DNA of 64,000 nucleotides, taken from the NCBI GenBank assembly GCA_017550655.1, contig JAFZOK010000013.1, positions 310,001-374,000 of the forward strand. Direction: 5' to 3'. The position numbers and the translations under genes were made by a program. Origin of the DNA: Bacteroidales bacterium. Lineage in GTDB: Bacteria > Bacteroidota > Bacteroidia > Bacteroidales > UBA932. The notes under the pieces were generated by a model. That model had not been told where the DNA came from, did not search any database, and saw only the letters and a program-made list of their open reading frames with translations. Below, piece by piece: positions 9,326 through 18,425 of this stretch. Numbering within the stretch: the stretch's first letter is position 1; every line of letters begins with the position of its first letter.

Positions 9326-10848
9326 CTTCTCCTAATTTTATTTTTGACAAATGAAATCACCCACTGCCTCTTGCTCTTGTCGAGGCAGAAGAAATATGTA
9401 CCAACACTCAGAATGACAGAAGACATCAACGCGGAAACCAGCACTCTCAGCAAGTTTGCCGGAAGGGTCCTTACGGAAAGATAGACAATGAGCATCGTAA
9501 AGAATATCACCGTAAGCATCTTCAGGACGCACACAAGAAGCCTTTTGAGGGAAAACTCCTGAATCTGCCTCTTGACCAGGTACATGATTATCAGGCTCAA
9601 TATGAGGTTTATGAAAACATTGCTCACATAGGCCAGGCTGACAACGGGCAGAAGCCTGAAAACCAGATACACGATAAACGGGTTGAGTGTAAGCAGAATA
9701 CCAATGCAGAGGCTTACGGTCCTGACCTTTCCGGTTGCGTGGATGCTGATAAGGCACACCCTCCTGATGGTCTCGAAAAGCAGACTCGTTATCATCAGAC
9801 GGCAGAACACGTCGCTCTGGTCCGGCACCTTCTCGAGCCAGATTCCCAGAAGTGTCTTTGTTTCCACAATTACCGGAATTGCAAAAAAAGCAAAGAAGAA
9901 AAGGCACATCTGCATTCCCAATATCATAAAGTCTTCCGACTTGTCCAGTTCCCTTGCCGCGTACGACTTGGTGATAGGAGGGCGGAAGGCTATGATAGTG
10001 TTGTTGGAAAAGGCGCACACCACGTTGCTGACTGTAGCGGAAATGCTGGAAGCCGCATTGTAGACCAACCCGAAGAAATTGTTGATCAATATGTTGGTAA
10101 CCTGCATGTTGAATATGACACCAAAGTTACCGAACATGTTGTAGCCGAAGAACGATACGATGTCCTTGGACATTTCCTTTGTATTCTGGTGGGTGTAGCG
10201 GCATTCTTCAAAATGGCGGATGGAATACCTGCGGTATATCAAACCGGTAAGCAGGGTTATCACCATCATCAGGACAGCGTAGAGAATAAGATTGTCCCAG
10301 GTGGAATGCATCAGGATAAAGACAATGGCCAGCTTCATCGTCACATTGATAATATCCACATAGGCATATACACCCATCTTCTCGTGAGCCACTATGCTGG
10401 CAACGTAAGGAACCTGGACAATGCTGATTACCACGGAAATGATGGCGCACTGGTAAACCCAGTTGGCCGCTATCATCCTTTCTGCCGGAATCACCAGCTT
10501 GTGGTTGACAAACCAAAGGCCTGCCGTCTCGGCGATTACAAAGGCTATCAGGGCTATCCAGATATGGACCACAAGGGCGGAGTCGAATGTGGAGTTGAGG
10601 CTTTGCCTGTCTCCCCTTCCAAGCTCGAATGTCAGAAAGCGGGAGGTTGCGCCGCTCATTGTGGAGTTGAGGAAGGCTAGCATTCCAACGATTCCGCCAA
10701 CCAGGCCATAGACTCCAAAATCCTCCTCGCCGAGAACCTGAAGTACAACCCTGGATGTGTAGAACCCCACAACCATTGTTACCAGCATTCTCAGGTAGAG
10801 CATGATGGAATTTTTCGCAACCCGTTTATTGTCGGAATCCTGAAGCAT
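9322..10848 (-). CDS. Wzx-type lipid-linked oligosaccharide flippase
   Basis: This is a 508-residue membrane protein of the polysaccharide transporter (MOP) superfamily with about 12-14 hydrophobic segments. The N terminus NSIMLYLRMLVTMVVGFY followed by LGEEDFGVYGLVGGIVG is characteristic of Wzx-like flippases in Bacteroidota. It should move the undecaprenyl-linked repeat unit across the inner membrane for polymerisation in the periplasm. It lies 11 bp after the dehydratase gene and overlaps the next gene by 4 bp. Together with the EpsG-like protein it points to a Wzx/Wzy-type assembly route. Confidence 0.9.
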   Translation of the reverse strand: MLQDSDNKRVAKNSIMLYLRMLVTMVVGFYTSRVVLQVLGEEDFGVYGLVGGIVGMLAFLNSTMSGATSRFLTFELGRGDRQSLNSTFDSALVVHIWIALIAFVIAETAGLWFVNHKLVIPAERMIAANWVYQCAIISVVISIVQVPYVASIVAHEKMGVYAYVDIINVTMKLAIVFILMHSTWDNLILYAVLMMVITLLTGLIYRRYSIRHFEECRYTHQNTKEMSKDIVSFFGYNMFGNFGVIFNMQVTNILINNFFGLVYNAASSISATVSNVVCAFSNNTIIAFRPPITKSYAARELDKSEDFMILGMQMCLFFFAFFAIPVIVETKTLLGIWLEKVPDQSDVFCRLMITSLLFETIRRVCLISIHATGKVRTVSLCIGILLTLNPFIVYLVFRLLPVVSLAYVSNVFINLILSLIIMYLVKRQIQEFSLKRLLVCVLKMLTVIFFTMLIVYLSVRTLPANLLRVLVSALMSSVILSVGTYFFCLDKSKRQWVISFVKNKIRRR

Positions 10849-10859
10849 TCAACCTGTTG

Positions 10860-12878
10860 TTATTCTGTTGGCTGGGGACAGCCTCCGCTGGAGGCTTCCA
10901 TTATCATCTTGTCCAGCTGTTCAAAAACGGAATTCCTTGACTTGTATTCCGGCACCATCTTCTTCATTTTCCTTACGGTGGAGATTATATCCACCCTGGA
11001 AGCCATATCTATAAGTTCATCCACATCCTTGTCCACCTCTGCATAAGGAAACTCCCTCACCTTGGCTATGAATATTTTCTTGTTGGCGGTAGGAAGCGTA
11101 TTCTCCTTGGTGTTCAGAAGCTCTTCGTAAAGCTTTTCTCCCGGACGCAAGCCCGTGTATTCGATCTTTATATCCACGCCCGGAGTATAGCCGGCGAGCC
11201 TTATCATATTCTCCGCCAAGTCTGAGATCTTTACAGGCTTGCCCATATCAAACACAAATATCTCGTAGCCCTGGCCAAGGGTTGCGGCTTCCAGAACAAG
11301 GCGGCAGGCCTCCGGGATGCTCATGAAGTACCTGACTATATCCTTGTGAGTTACGGTTACAGGACCGCCGGAGGCTATCTGCTCCTTGAAGCGAGGAATG
11401 ACGGACCCGTTGCTGCCGAGTACATTGCCGAATCTTGTCGTGATGAACTTGGTTGTACCCTTGACCTCCCCGTCTATTATGGCTCTGGAAAGGGACTGGG
11501 TATATATCTCCGCGATTCTTTTGCTGGCGCCCATCACATTGGTCGGATTGACGGCCTTGTCCGTGGAAACCATTATCATCTTCTCCACTCCATACTGAAC
11601 GGCCAGTTGCGCTATATTTTTGGTTCCAAGAACGTTAACCCTCACGGCTTCTGTAGGGTTAAGCTCCATCATAGGAACGTGCTTATAGGCTGCTGCGTGG
11701 AAAATAATCTGCGGATGCCAGAGGTTGAAAGCCCTTTCCAGGCGAACCTTGTTTCTTACATCGCAGATGAAAAACTCAAACCTGTCTGAATCCTCTGTTC
11801 CTCCGTTCAGTTCCAGAGTCAGGTTGTGCATCGGGGTTTCGGCGTTGTCCAGCATCACGAGTCTTTCAATGTCGAAACCGCTGATGAGGCGGCACAGTTC
11901 GCTGCCTATGCTTCCCGCCGCTCCGGTGACCAAAACCCTTTTGCCCTTCAGGAATCCGGAAACGGCCGTTTCGTCAATCTCCACCTCGTCTCTTCCAAGA
12001 AGGTCTTCTATCCTGATTTCCTTAAGGGGAGCCGTGATGGATGAGCCTCCCTCTATTTCGCTTGTATCCGGCACGGCGAATATCTTTATTCCGCGCTTAA
12101 GGGCAAACGGCACAAGATTGTCCTTCTGGTTTACGGCGGATATCTGGGACGGGAACACAATCGCCCTGACATCTTTCTTGTCAATTATCTTCTCCAGATA
12201 CTCCAAATCCTTAATATAAAACACTTTCTTGCCGGCAATGTTGTGATATCTGATCTTGTCTGAAAACTGGATAAGGCCAACAACAATGTATGAAGCGTTA
12301 TGGATGTTCTCCAGATACTGTATGCAGGAAATACTGCTGTCTCCCGTTCCGTAAACGAGAATATTGCTGATTTCCAGGTGCTGCATATTGGAACTGTATC
12401 TGAAAAGCGCTACCAGGAAAGCCCGGGAGAAAGCCAGGAAGGAAAGGGTTGTTCCCAAATTCAGAAACTCTATCAGCAAGATCTTTGCGTTGGATGTTTC
12501 CGGACCGAAGCCGAGATGCCTGCGGAAAAGAAGGATGAGCGGAATCTCTATCGCCATCTTGACTATAATGGCATAACAAAGTTTCCAAACCTCCTGAGAT
12601 GTGGTGTACCGGAGAATGCCCTTGTACGTTCCCGTTAGAAGAAATGCCAGCAGACTGGTGAAAAGAGAAAGAATCGCGGCCCTAACGCCTATCTGGACGA
12701 AATGATACTGGTCTATGAGATATGCCACGATTACAAACGCCAGCAGTGCGGCGCCGGTGGCAAGGACAAGATCCATAAGCAGCACAAGCCATCTGTTAAG
12801 AAACCTGAAGTTCACTATTGCGTAGGATAGCTTTCTCAGGATTTTATGCCTTAAGCCTGTTTCCTTATCTATACTCAT
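10860..12878 (-). CDS. CapD/PglF-family membrane nucleotide-sugar 4,6-dehydratase
   Basis: This 672-residue protein has four to five membrane segments at the N terminus, a CoA-binding-like Rossmann domain, and a C-terminal extended SDR domain beginning at GAAGSIGSELCRLI. The catalytic region reads STDKAVNPTNVMGASKR: the usual Tyr of YxxxK is Met, as in PglF-type UDP-GlcNAc 4,6-dehydratases, which use Asp/Lys chemistry instead. YKHVPMMELNP is also family-typical. It is the first gene of the cluster and should make the 4-keto-6-deoxy sugar precursor. A Bacteroidota promoter is seen just upstream. The start ATG at 12876-12878 lies 23 bp beyond the -7 box. Confidence 0.93.
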   Translation of the reverse strand: MSIDKETGLRHKILRKLSYAIVNFRFLNRWLVLLMDLVLATGAALLAFVIVAYLIDQYHFVQIGVRAAILSLFTSLLAFLLTGTYKGILRYTTSQEVWKLCYAIIVKMAIEIPLILLFRRHLGFGPETSNAKILLIEFLNLGTTLSFLAFSRAFLVALFRYSSNMQHLEISNILVYGTGDSSISCIQYLENIHNASYIVVGLIQFSDKIRYHNIAGKKVFYIKDLEYLEKIIDKKDVRAIVFPSQISAVNQKDNLVPFALKRGIKIFAVPDTSEIEGGSSITAPLKEIRIEDLLGRDEVEIDETAVSGFLKGKRVLVTGAAGSIGSELCRLISGFDIERLVMLDNAETPMHNLTLELNGGTEDSDRFEFFICDVRNKVRLERAFNLWHPQIIFHAAAYKHVPMMELNPTEAVRVNVLGTKNIAQLAVQYGVEKMIMVSTDKAVNPTNVMGASKRIAEIYTQSLSRAIIDGEVKGTTKFITTRFGNVLGSNGSVIPRFKEQIASGGPVTVTHKDIVRYFMSIPEACRLVLEAATLGQGYEIFVFDMGKPVKISDLAENMIRLAGYTPGVDIKIEYTGLRPGEKLYEELLNTKENTLPTANKKIFIAKVREFPYAEVDKDVDELIDMASRVDIISTVRKMKKMVPEYKSRNSVFEQLDKMIMEASSGGCPQPTE

Positions 12879-12901
12879 TGATTCCTAATCACTTTAACTT
12901 T

Positions 12902-12932
12902 CAAATTTAAGAATTTTTTGCCCTTGGTGCAA
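12902..12932 (-). promoter_or_regulatory. Promoter of the polysaccharide cluster
   Basis: On the minus strand a perfect -7 box TAAATTTG lies at 12902-12909 and TTG at 12930-12932 sits 20 bp upstream, matching the Bacteroidota consensus. It reads into the dehydratase gene and is separated from the upstream ugd gene by a terminator, so the cluster starts its own transcript here. Confidence 0.75.
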
Positions 12933-12984
12933 CGAATCTGACAATAATGGCATCTTTAAGATGTAGGTTTAGGTTTTAGTATTT

Positions 12985-13016
12985 AAAAAGCCGCCCTCTC
13001 CGGAGTGCGGCTTTTT
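12985..13016 (-). terminator. Rho-independent terminator after ugd
   Basis: The stem AAAAAGCCGC / GCGGCTTTTT with a 12-nt loop lies 20 bp after the ugd stop codon. The flanking A and T runs let it work in both directions. It isolates the suf-ugd transcript from the glycan cluster. Confidence 0.85.
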
Positions 13017-13036
13017 AGTTTTCCAATGGTGTTTGT

Positions 13037-14350
13037 CTATCGCCCGATTCCGTAATAATCGAACCCTAAAGAATTGATTTCTGCCGGTGTGTAGATGTCT
13101 CTGCCGTCCACCACCACATTGCCCTTCATTGCCTTGCGGATGCGGTCCCAGGCGGGAACGCGGAATTCTTTCCATTCGGTTATAAGGGCCACGGCGTCGG
13201 CATCCTGGACACAGTCGTAGATATCCTTTGCGTAAATGACCTTATCGCCGAGATACCTGTTTCTGCACTCGTCCATTGCTATAGGATCATAGACTTTAAC
13301 GGTAGCTCCGGCTTCCAGAAGAAGTTCAGCGGTGACAACGGACGGAGCCTCGCGCATATCGTCGGTTTCCGGCTTGAAGGAAAGGCCCCACAGGGCCACG
13401 GTTTTGCCCTTGAGAGAGCCGAGAGCTTTCTTGAGTTTTGCGAAGACTATCTTTTTCTGCTGCTCGTTGACTTCTTCCACAGCACTGATAATCTTCATCT
13501 TGTAGCCATTGTCCTTTCCTGTGCGGATAAGGGCCTTCACGTCTTTAGGAAAGCAGCTTCCGCCATAACCGCAGCCGGGATAGAGAAACTTGCTGCCGAT
13601 TCTGGTGTCTGCCGCCATTCCGGCTCTCACCTTCTGGACATCCGCCCCGGTAATCTCGCACAGGCGGGCTATCTCGTTCATAAAGCTGATGCGTGTTGCG
13701 AGCATTGAGTTGGAGGCGTACTTGGTCATCTCGGCGCTCATTATGTCCATAAAGATTATCCTGTACTTGGACATCTGGAACGGCCTGTAGATTTTCTCCA
13801 TAAGATGACGGGCCTTCTCGGAGGAAACTCCAACCACAACCCTGTCGGGAGACATAAAGTCCTTTATGGCTGCGCCTTCTTTCAGGAACTCAGGGTTGGA
13901 AGCCACGTCAAAATCCACTTTGGCACCTCTTTTTTCAAGCTCTTCCTCTACCTTGCGGCGAACCTTGACGCTGGTTCCTACCGGAACGGTGCTCTTTACG
14001 ACAAGAAGGGTGTATTTCCTGATGTTCCTGCCAAACTCGGAAGCAACGTTCAGGACATAGCTGAGGTCTGCGCTTCCGTCTTCTCCGGGAGGAGTTCCAA
14101 CCGCCACAAACACCACGCTGAGGCTGTCCAGAACGCTTGCCAGATCCGTTGCGAAATGCAGCCTTCCTTTCTTTGAATTTCTCTGGACAATTTCCTGAAG
14201 CCCGGGCTCGTAGATAGGAATCTGCCCGCTCTGGAGCATCTCTATCTTCTTCTTGTCTATGTCTATGCAGGTTACGTTCATTCCCATTTCAGAGAAGCAG
14301 GCACCTGTAACCAGCCCCACATAACCCGTTCCTACAATTCCGATATTCAT
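13037..14350 (-). CDS. ugd: UDP-glucose 6-dehydrogenase
   Basis: This enzyme oxidises UDP-glucose to UDP-glucuronate with two NAD+. The 437-residue length is normal. The N-terminal NAD site GTGYVGLVTGACFSE (7-21) and the catalytic cysteine motif GGSCFPKDVKAL are intact. UDP-glucuronate would feed the adjacent polysaccharide cluster, but by position the gene is the last of the suf operon: it starts 15 bp after sufD and ends at a strong terminator. Transcription with iron-sulfur genes is unusual and may reflect a chance junction. Confidence 0.95.
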   Translation of the reverse strand: MNIGIVGTGYVGLVTGACFSEMGMNVTCIDIDKKKIEMLQSGQIPIYEPGLQEIVQRNSKKGRLHFATDLASVLDSLSVVFVAVGTPPGEDGSADLSYVLNVASEFGRNIRKYTLLVVKSTVPVGTSVKVRRKVEEELEKRGAKVDFDVASNPEFLKEGAAIKDFMSPDRVVVGVSSEKARHLMEKIYRPFQMSKYRIIFMDIMSAEMTKYASNSMLATRISFMNEIARLCEITGADVQKVRAGMAADTRIGSKFLYPGCGYGGSCFPKDVKALIRTGKDNGYKMKIISAVEEVNEQQKKIVFAKLKKALGSLKGKTVALWGLSFKPETDDMREAPSVVTAELLLEAGATVKVYDPIAMDECRNRYLGDKVIYAKDIYDCVQDADAVALITEWKEFRVPAWDRIRKAMKGNVVVDGRDIYTPAEINSLGFDYYGIGR

Positions 14351-14365
14351 ATCTCTTGTCTTGTT

Positions 14366-15442
14366 TTAGCAACATCTTTTGGAGCAGCCGGTGCAGAGTG
14401 TATCCTCTCCACGGAGCCTCTTTTCCACCAGGCGGGAAAGCCTCTCCCTGAGTTCCGGATGGGCTACCTTTTCCAGCACCGTGCCCGCAAAGGCCTGCTG
14501 CTGGAGAATCCTGGCTTCCTTTTCGCTGATGCCGCGGCTGCGCATATAGAAAAGCTCCTCGTCACCGACACTTCCGGCCGTGCTTCCGTGAGAGCATTTT
14601 ACGTCGTCCGCATAAATCACCAGATGCGGATCGCTGGATGCTCTTGCGGTCTCCGATATCAGGAGATTGTTGTTCGCCTGGTAGGCTTCCGTCTTCTGGC
14701 CGGCCGGGCTTACCACCACCTCTCCTTCAAACCTGGACCTTGAATTTCCGTCCAGAATTCCCTTGAACAGCTGGCGGCTTACACTTTCTTCAGCATTGTG
14801 GACAAGCACCACATCAGTATCAACAATCTGCTGTCCGTCTGCAAGATACAGGCCGTTAAGATTGCACGTGGCCTTTTTGCCCGCAATCAGGGAATGTATC
14901 CTGTTTGTCACGTTTCCGGCGTGCAGGGTAACGATATTCAGGCTCAGCGATGACTCCTCTTCCAGCCTTATCCTGTAATCCGATTCGTGACGGGAAAGAG
15001 AGTTCTCGTTCTGCATCACGACAAGGTCAAGACTGGCTCCCTTACCTACGTGAATTTCTATCCTGCCCTTTGTGGAGAATCGCTCCTGCCCTACGGTGTG
15101 GGAGCAGAGAACTACATTGAACTTTCCTTTTTCGGCGCACTCTATCACGGTCCTTTCCAAAAGCGGGGAAGGAGACACCCTTACGGATATCACCTGCGTG
15201 ATTTCCTCTTCCCCAGGAACGATTACCGTAGCTTTAGGAACGGACTCAGTTTCCTTTGGGGCGTAGCGGATTCTTTCCACCCTGGTGCTGATACCGAAAT
15301 CCACGGCGCAGTCCAGGGACGGAACATTTTCAAACGGAAGGCCCTCCGGAACTCCGTCCCAGACAAACAGCTTGCGCGCACCTGTCAAAGGAACGCTGCA
15401 GTCAAAGAGCTGTTTCTTAGGTATGTACCTGAATCCTTCCAT
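14366..15442 (-). CDS. sufD: Fe-S cluster assembly protein SufD
   Basis: SufD forms the SufBC2D scaffold complex that builds Fe-S clusters. The 358-residue protein has the beta-helix core and the family-typical ADDVKCSHGSTAGSVGDEELFYMRSRGIS segment near residues 275-305, given here only as a landmark by its parts DVKCSHGST and LFYMRSRGI. The C terminus is odd: the last nine residues are CTGCSKRCC, four cysteines in a tail not usual in SufD. It follows sufC by 6 bp. The start at 15442 agrees with a conserved-looking N terminus; an earlier start would enter sufC. Confidence 0.9.
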   Translation of the reverse strand: MEGFRYIPKKQLFDCSVPLTGARKLFVWDGVPEGLPFENVPSLDCAVDFGISTRVERIRYAPKETESVPKATVIVPGEEEITQVISVRVSPSPLLERTVIECAEKGKFNVVLCSHTVGQERFSTKGRIEIHVGKGASLDLVVMQNENSLSRHESDYRIRLEEESSLSLNIVTLHAGNVTNRIHSLIAGKKATCNLNGLYLADGQQIVDTDVVLVHNAEESVSRQLFKGILDGNSRSRFEGEVVVSPAGQKTEAYQANNNLLISETARASSDPHLVIYADDVKCSHGSTAGSVGDEELFYMRSRGISEKEARILQQQAFAGTVLEKVAHPELRERLSRLVEKRLRGEDTLCTGCSKRCC

Positions 15443-15448
15443 TCTCCG

Positions 15449-16195
15449 TTATTCAAATTCCTCGTAGCCGTGGGCCTCGACCTCAGCGGCGAGTTCCTTG
15501 CCGGCGGTCTTCACGATTTTTCCCTTGTAGAGCACATGAACCACATCCGGAACTATGTAATCCAGAAGCCTCTGGTAATGGGTAATCACCACAAACGCGT
15601 TGTCCGCGGTCTTGAGGCGGTTTACTCCGTTTGCAACGATGCGGAGAGCGTCCACGTCCAGTCCGCTGTCTGTCTCGTCGAGTATGGCAAGCCTTGGAGA
15701 AAGCATCGCCATCTGGAAAATCTCGTTGCGCTTTTTCTCTCCACCCGAAAAGCCCACGTTCACGCCTCTGGAAGAGAAAGACGGGTCCATTTCCACATAG
15801 GCCATTTTCTCCCTCATCATCTTAAGGTATTCCGCGGCGCTGAGAGGAGGAAGGCCTTTCTGCCTGCGGTGTTCGTTAACCGCAGTCTTCATAAAGTTGA
15901 CATTGGTAACACCCGGAATTTCAACCGGATACTGGAACCCAAGGAAGATTCCGGCCCAGCTTCTCTCTTCCGGACTCATCTTCAGGAGATCCTGTCCCAG
16001 ATAGGTAACGCTGCCCTCTGTAACTTCATAGTTGGAGTTGCCGGCAAGCACCGCGCTGAGGGTGCTTTTTCCGCTTCCGTTTCTTCCCATTATGGCATGC
16101 ACTTCACCCGGCCTGATGACAAGGTTTATTCCCTTTAGGATTTCCTTGTCGCCGATGCGGGCGTGCAGATTTTTTATTTCAAGAAGATTTTCCAT
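15449..16195 (-). CDS. sufC: Fe-S cluster assembly ATPase SufC
   Basis: SufC is the ABC-type ATPase of the SufBC2D complex. Walker A is GRNGSGKST, the signature is FSGGEKKRNEI and Walker B runs into LAILDETDSGLD, a SufC hallmark. I placed the start at MENLLEIKN (248 residues), 8 bp after the pnuC stop codon; a frame extension of ten codons would overlap pnuC and adds no family sequence. It lies between pnuC and sufD in the same direction. Confidence 0.93.
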   Translation of the reverse strand: MENLLEIKNLHARIGDKEILKGINLVIRPGEVHAIMGRNGSGKSTLSAVLAGNSNYEVTEGSVTYLGQDLLKMSPEERSWAGIFLGFQYPVEIPGVTNVNFMKTAVNEHRRQKGLPPLSAAEYLKMMREKMAYVEMDPSFSSRGVNVGFSGGEKKRNEIFQMAMLSPRLAILDETDSGLDVDALRIVANGVNRLKTADNAFVVITHYQRLLDYIVPDVVHVLYKGKIVKTAGKELAAEVEAHGYEEFE

Positions 16196-16203
16196 TGTCA
16201 AGT

Positions 16204-16944
16204 TTAGTTTTTGGCGTTTTTCCATTTTTCCTCAACCTGTTTTCTCAGATCCAGCCAATGCTGTTTGCGGTACATTTTAAGCCATGTGAAGAAACCTCCT
16301 ACGGCCAGCACTATGTACAGCGCGTAGACAAGTGTCATCAGGTTCAGCCCCAGGCGGTAGCACAAGACTATGTTGCAGCAGTTGGCCACCATCCAGCAGA
16401 ACCAGCAGTCCAGCTTTTTCTGGGCGGAAAGATACTGGGCCATAAGCACCGTTCCAAGAATGAACGCGTCGAAATAAGGCATCTTGGCTGGAGCCGGGAA
16501 CAGAGACGGGAACCACACGTCCACCCTTGAGAGTACATATCCCCACACGAACATGAACATCAGCACTATGGCGCCCACAACAGCCCTCTGCCCGTTGTTG
16601 AACATTGTTACCTTCAGGCGGTCCTTATGGTCCTTTTCTCCCTCTTTCGGATGGGTCCATCTGTAGTGTCCGTAGAAATTGATGGCCAGGGAAACGGGCT
16701 GGAGAAACATGCTGGAATAAGCCCTCGTCTGGTAGAAAAGCAAAAACAGCACTATGTTGTAAATGTAACCTATCCAGAAGTTTGCAACCTTGCCGCGGAT
16801 GGCAAGCAAAATGCACAGGATCCCGCATACGGTGCTGGTAACTTCAAGAGAACTTACATTCTGGCCAAACAGACTGAACAGCACGTTGTCCATGCTGAAC
16901 CAGTTGACAAACATCTGAAGATATTCTTCCATCATTACAATCAT
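16204..16944 (-). CDS. pnuC: PnuC-family vitamin transporter
   Basis: This 246-residue protein has about seven membrane segments and a C-terminal region ([20 protein letters not shown] and onward) typical of the PnuC family, which carries nicotinamide riboside or, in related groups, thiamine or riboflavin by facilitated diffusion. The start overlaps the sufB stop codon as ATGA, so it is translationally coupled to sufB and interrupts the sufB-sufC order. The substrate is uncertain. The ThiL-like gene nearby would fit a thiamine (PnuT-like) transporter, but I see no TPP riboswitch, so nicotinamide riboside remains the default. Confidence 0.85.
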   Translation of the reverse strand: MIVMMEEYLQMFVNWFSMDNVLFSLFGQNVSSLEVTSTVCGILCILLAIRGKVANFWIGYIYNIVLFLLFYQTRAYSSMFLQPVSLAINFYGHYRWTHPKEGEKDHKDRLKVTMFNNGQRAVVGAIVLMFMFVWGYVLSRVDVWFPSLFPAPAKMPYFDAFILGTVLMAQYLSAQKKLDCWFCWMVANCCNIVLCYRLGLNLMTLVYALYIVLAVGGFFTWLKMYRKQHWLDLRKQVEEKWKNAKN

Positions 16945-18374
16945 CCTATGCTGCCCTCAAGAGAAACCTGGAGAAGTTTCTGAGCCTCCACGGCAAACTC
17001 CATCGGCAGCTTGTTTAGCACGTCACGTGCATATCCGTTAACTATAAGCCCCACGGCATCTTCCTGTGTGATACCCCTTTGCAGGCAGTAAAACAACTGG
17101 TCTTCCCCTATCTTCGAGGTTGTGGCCTCGTGTTCTATGATAGCCGTAGGATTTGCGCTTTCTATGTGAGGAAATGTATGGGCCCCGCACTTTGATCCAA
17201 GCAGAAGGCTGTCGCACTGCGAGTGGTTCCTCGCTCCTGTTGCTCCCGGCAGAACCTTTACCATACCGCGGTAGCTGTTCTCGCTGCAACCCGCTGAAAT
17301 TCCCTTGCTCACGATGCGGCTGCGGGTGTTCTTCCCGATATGGATCATCTTTGTTCCGGTATCCGCCTGCTGGTAATTGTTTGTTACCGCCACGCTGTAG
17401 AACTCGCTAACCGAGTTGTCTCCCTTGAGGATTGTGCTCGGGTATTTCCAGGTAATCGCGGAGCCCGTTTCCACCTGTGCCCAGAAGAGACGCGAGTTGG
17501 AACCCTCGCATATTCCCCTCTTTGTCACAAGGTTATAGATTCCGCCTTCTCCTTTCTTGTTTCCGGGATACCAGTTCTGCACTGTGGAATATTTCACCTC
17601 GGCGTCCTGCTTCACCACAATCTCAACCACCGCGGCGTGCAGCTGGCTTTCGTCTCTCTGCGGAGCGGTGCAGCCCTCCAGGTAGCTTACATAGCTTCCC
17701 TCGTCGGCGACAATCAAAGTCCTCTCGAACTGTCCGGTTCCAAGCGCGTTTATGCGGAAGTAGCTGGAAAGCTCCATCGGGCAGCGGGTGTTCTTTGGGA
17801 TGTAGCAAAAACTTCCGTCTGAGAAAACAGCGGAGTTAAGGGCGGAAAAATAGTTGTCCCCGACAGGAACCACACTTGCAAGATAGCGCCTTACAAGATC
17901 CGGGTAATCCCTTACCGCTTCTGAGAAAGAGCAGAAGATTATGCCTTTCTCGGCGAGGGTTTCCCTGAAGGTAGTCTTGACTGATACCGAGTCAAATACG
18001 GCATCTACCGCCACGCCGCCGAGAACGTTTCTCTCCTTGAGCGGAATTCCGAGTTTCTCGAAGGTGGCTTCCAGTTCCGGATCCAGCTTGTCGGCCATTT
18101 TCTTCTTCGGGGCGGCAAAGTAGATTATATCCTGGTAGTTTATTTCCGGAAGAGAGAGATGGCCCCAGGACGGAGTCTTCATCGTGAGCCATTTGCGGAA
18201 GGCTTTCAGGCGGAATTCCAGCATCCACTCCGGCTCTCCCTTGCGTTCGGATATATGGCGGATAATGTCCTCGTTCAACCCCTTCGGAGCAAATTCCTGC
18301 TCCACATCGGTGACGAAGCCTTCCTTGTATTCCGAAGAGGCCACTGCCTTCAATATTTCCTTCTGACTGCCCAT
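16941..18374 (-). CDS. sufB: Fe-S cluster assembly protein SufB
   Basis: SufB is the main scaffold subunit of the Suf system. The protein is 477 residues from the ATG at 18372-18374, normal for the family. Landmarks are the [15 protein letters not shown] region, SYLEGCTAP and the late [17 protein letters not shown] stretch. The reading frame stays open for another 332 codons upstream, but these lie antisense to the ThiL-like gene and have no SufB character. A TATCTTTG -7 box only 7 bp upstream of the chosen start implies a very short leader. It is first in sufB-pnuC-sufC-sufD-ugd. Confidence 0.94.
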   Translation of the reverse strand: MGSQKEILKAVASSEYKEGFVTDVEQEFAPKGLNEDIIRHISERKGEPEWMLEFRLKAFRKWLTMKTPSWGHLSLPEINYQDIIYFAAPKKKMADKLDPELEATFEKLGIPLKERNVLGGVAVDAVFDSVSVKTTFRETLAEKGIIFCSFSEAVRDYPDLVRRYLASVVPVGDNYFSALNSAVFSDGSFCYIPKNTRCPMELSSYFRINALGTGQFERTLIVADEGSYVSYLEGCTAPQRDESQLHAAVVEIVVKQDAEVKYSTVQNWYPGNKKGEGGIYNLVTKRGICEGSNSRLFWAQVETGSAITWKYPSTILKGDNSVSEFYSVAVTNNYQQADTGTKMIHIGKNTRSRIVSKGISAGCSENSYRGMVKVLPGATGARNHSQCDSLLLGSKCGAHTFPHIESANPTAIIEHEATTSKIGEDQLFYCLQRGITQEDAVGLIVNGYARDVLNKLPMEFAVEAQKLLQVSLEGSIG

Positions 18375-18381
18375 AGGGCCA

Positions 18382-18418
18382 CAAAGATAGTATTTTCGCC
18401 CGATTTGCGCTATCTTTG
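18382..18418. promoter_or_regulatory. Divergent back-to-back promoters, sufB and ThiL-like gene
   Basis: Two identical -7 boxes TATCTTTG face away from each other: 18382-18389 on the minus strand for sufB and 18411-18418 on the plus strand for the ThiL-like gene. Each ends 7 bp before its ATG, so both mRNAs would have almost no leader. They form an inverted repeat (ACAAAGATAG / CTATCTTTGT). I see no clear -33 element for either. Confidence 0.7.
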
Positions 18419-18425
18419 TCTTGCT

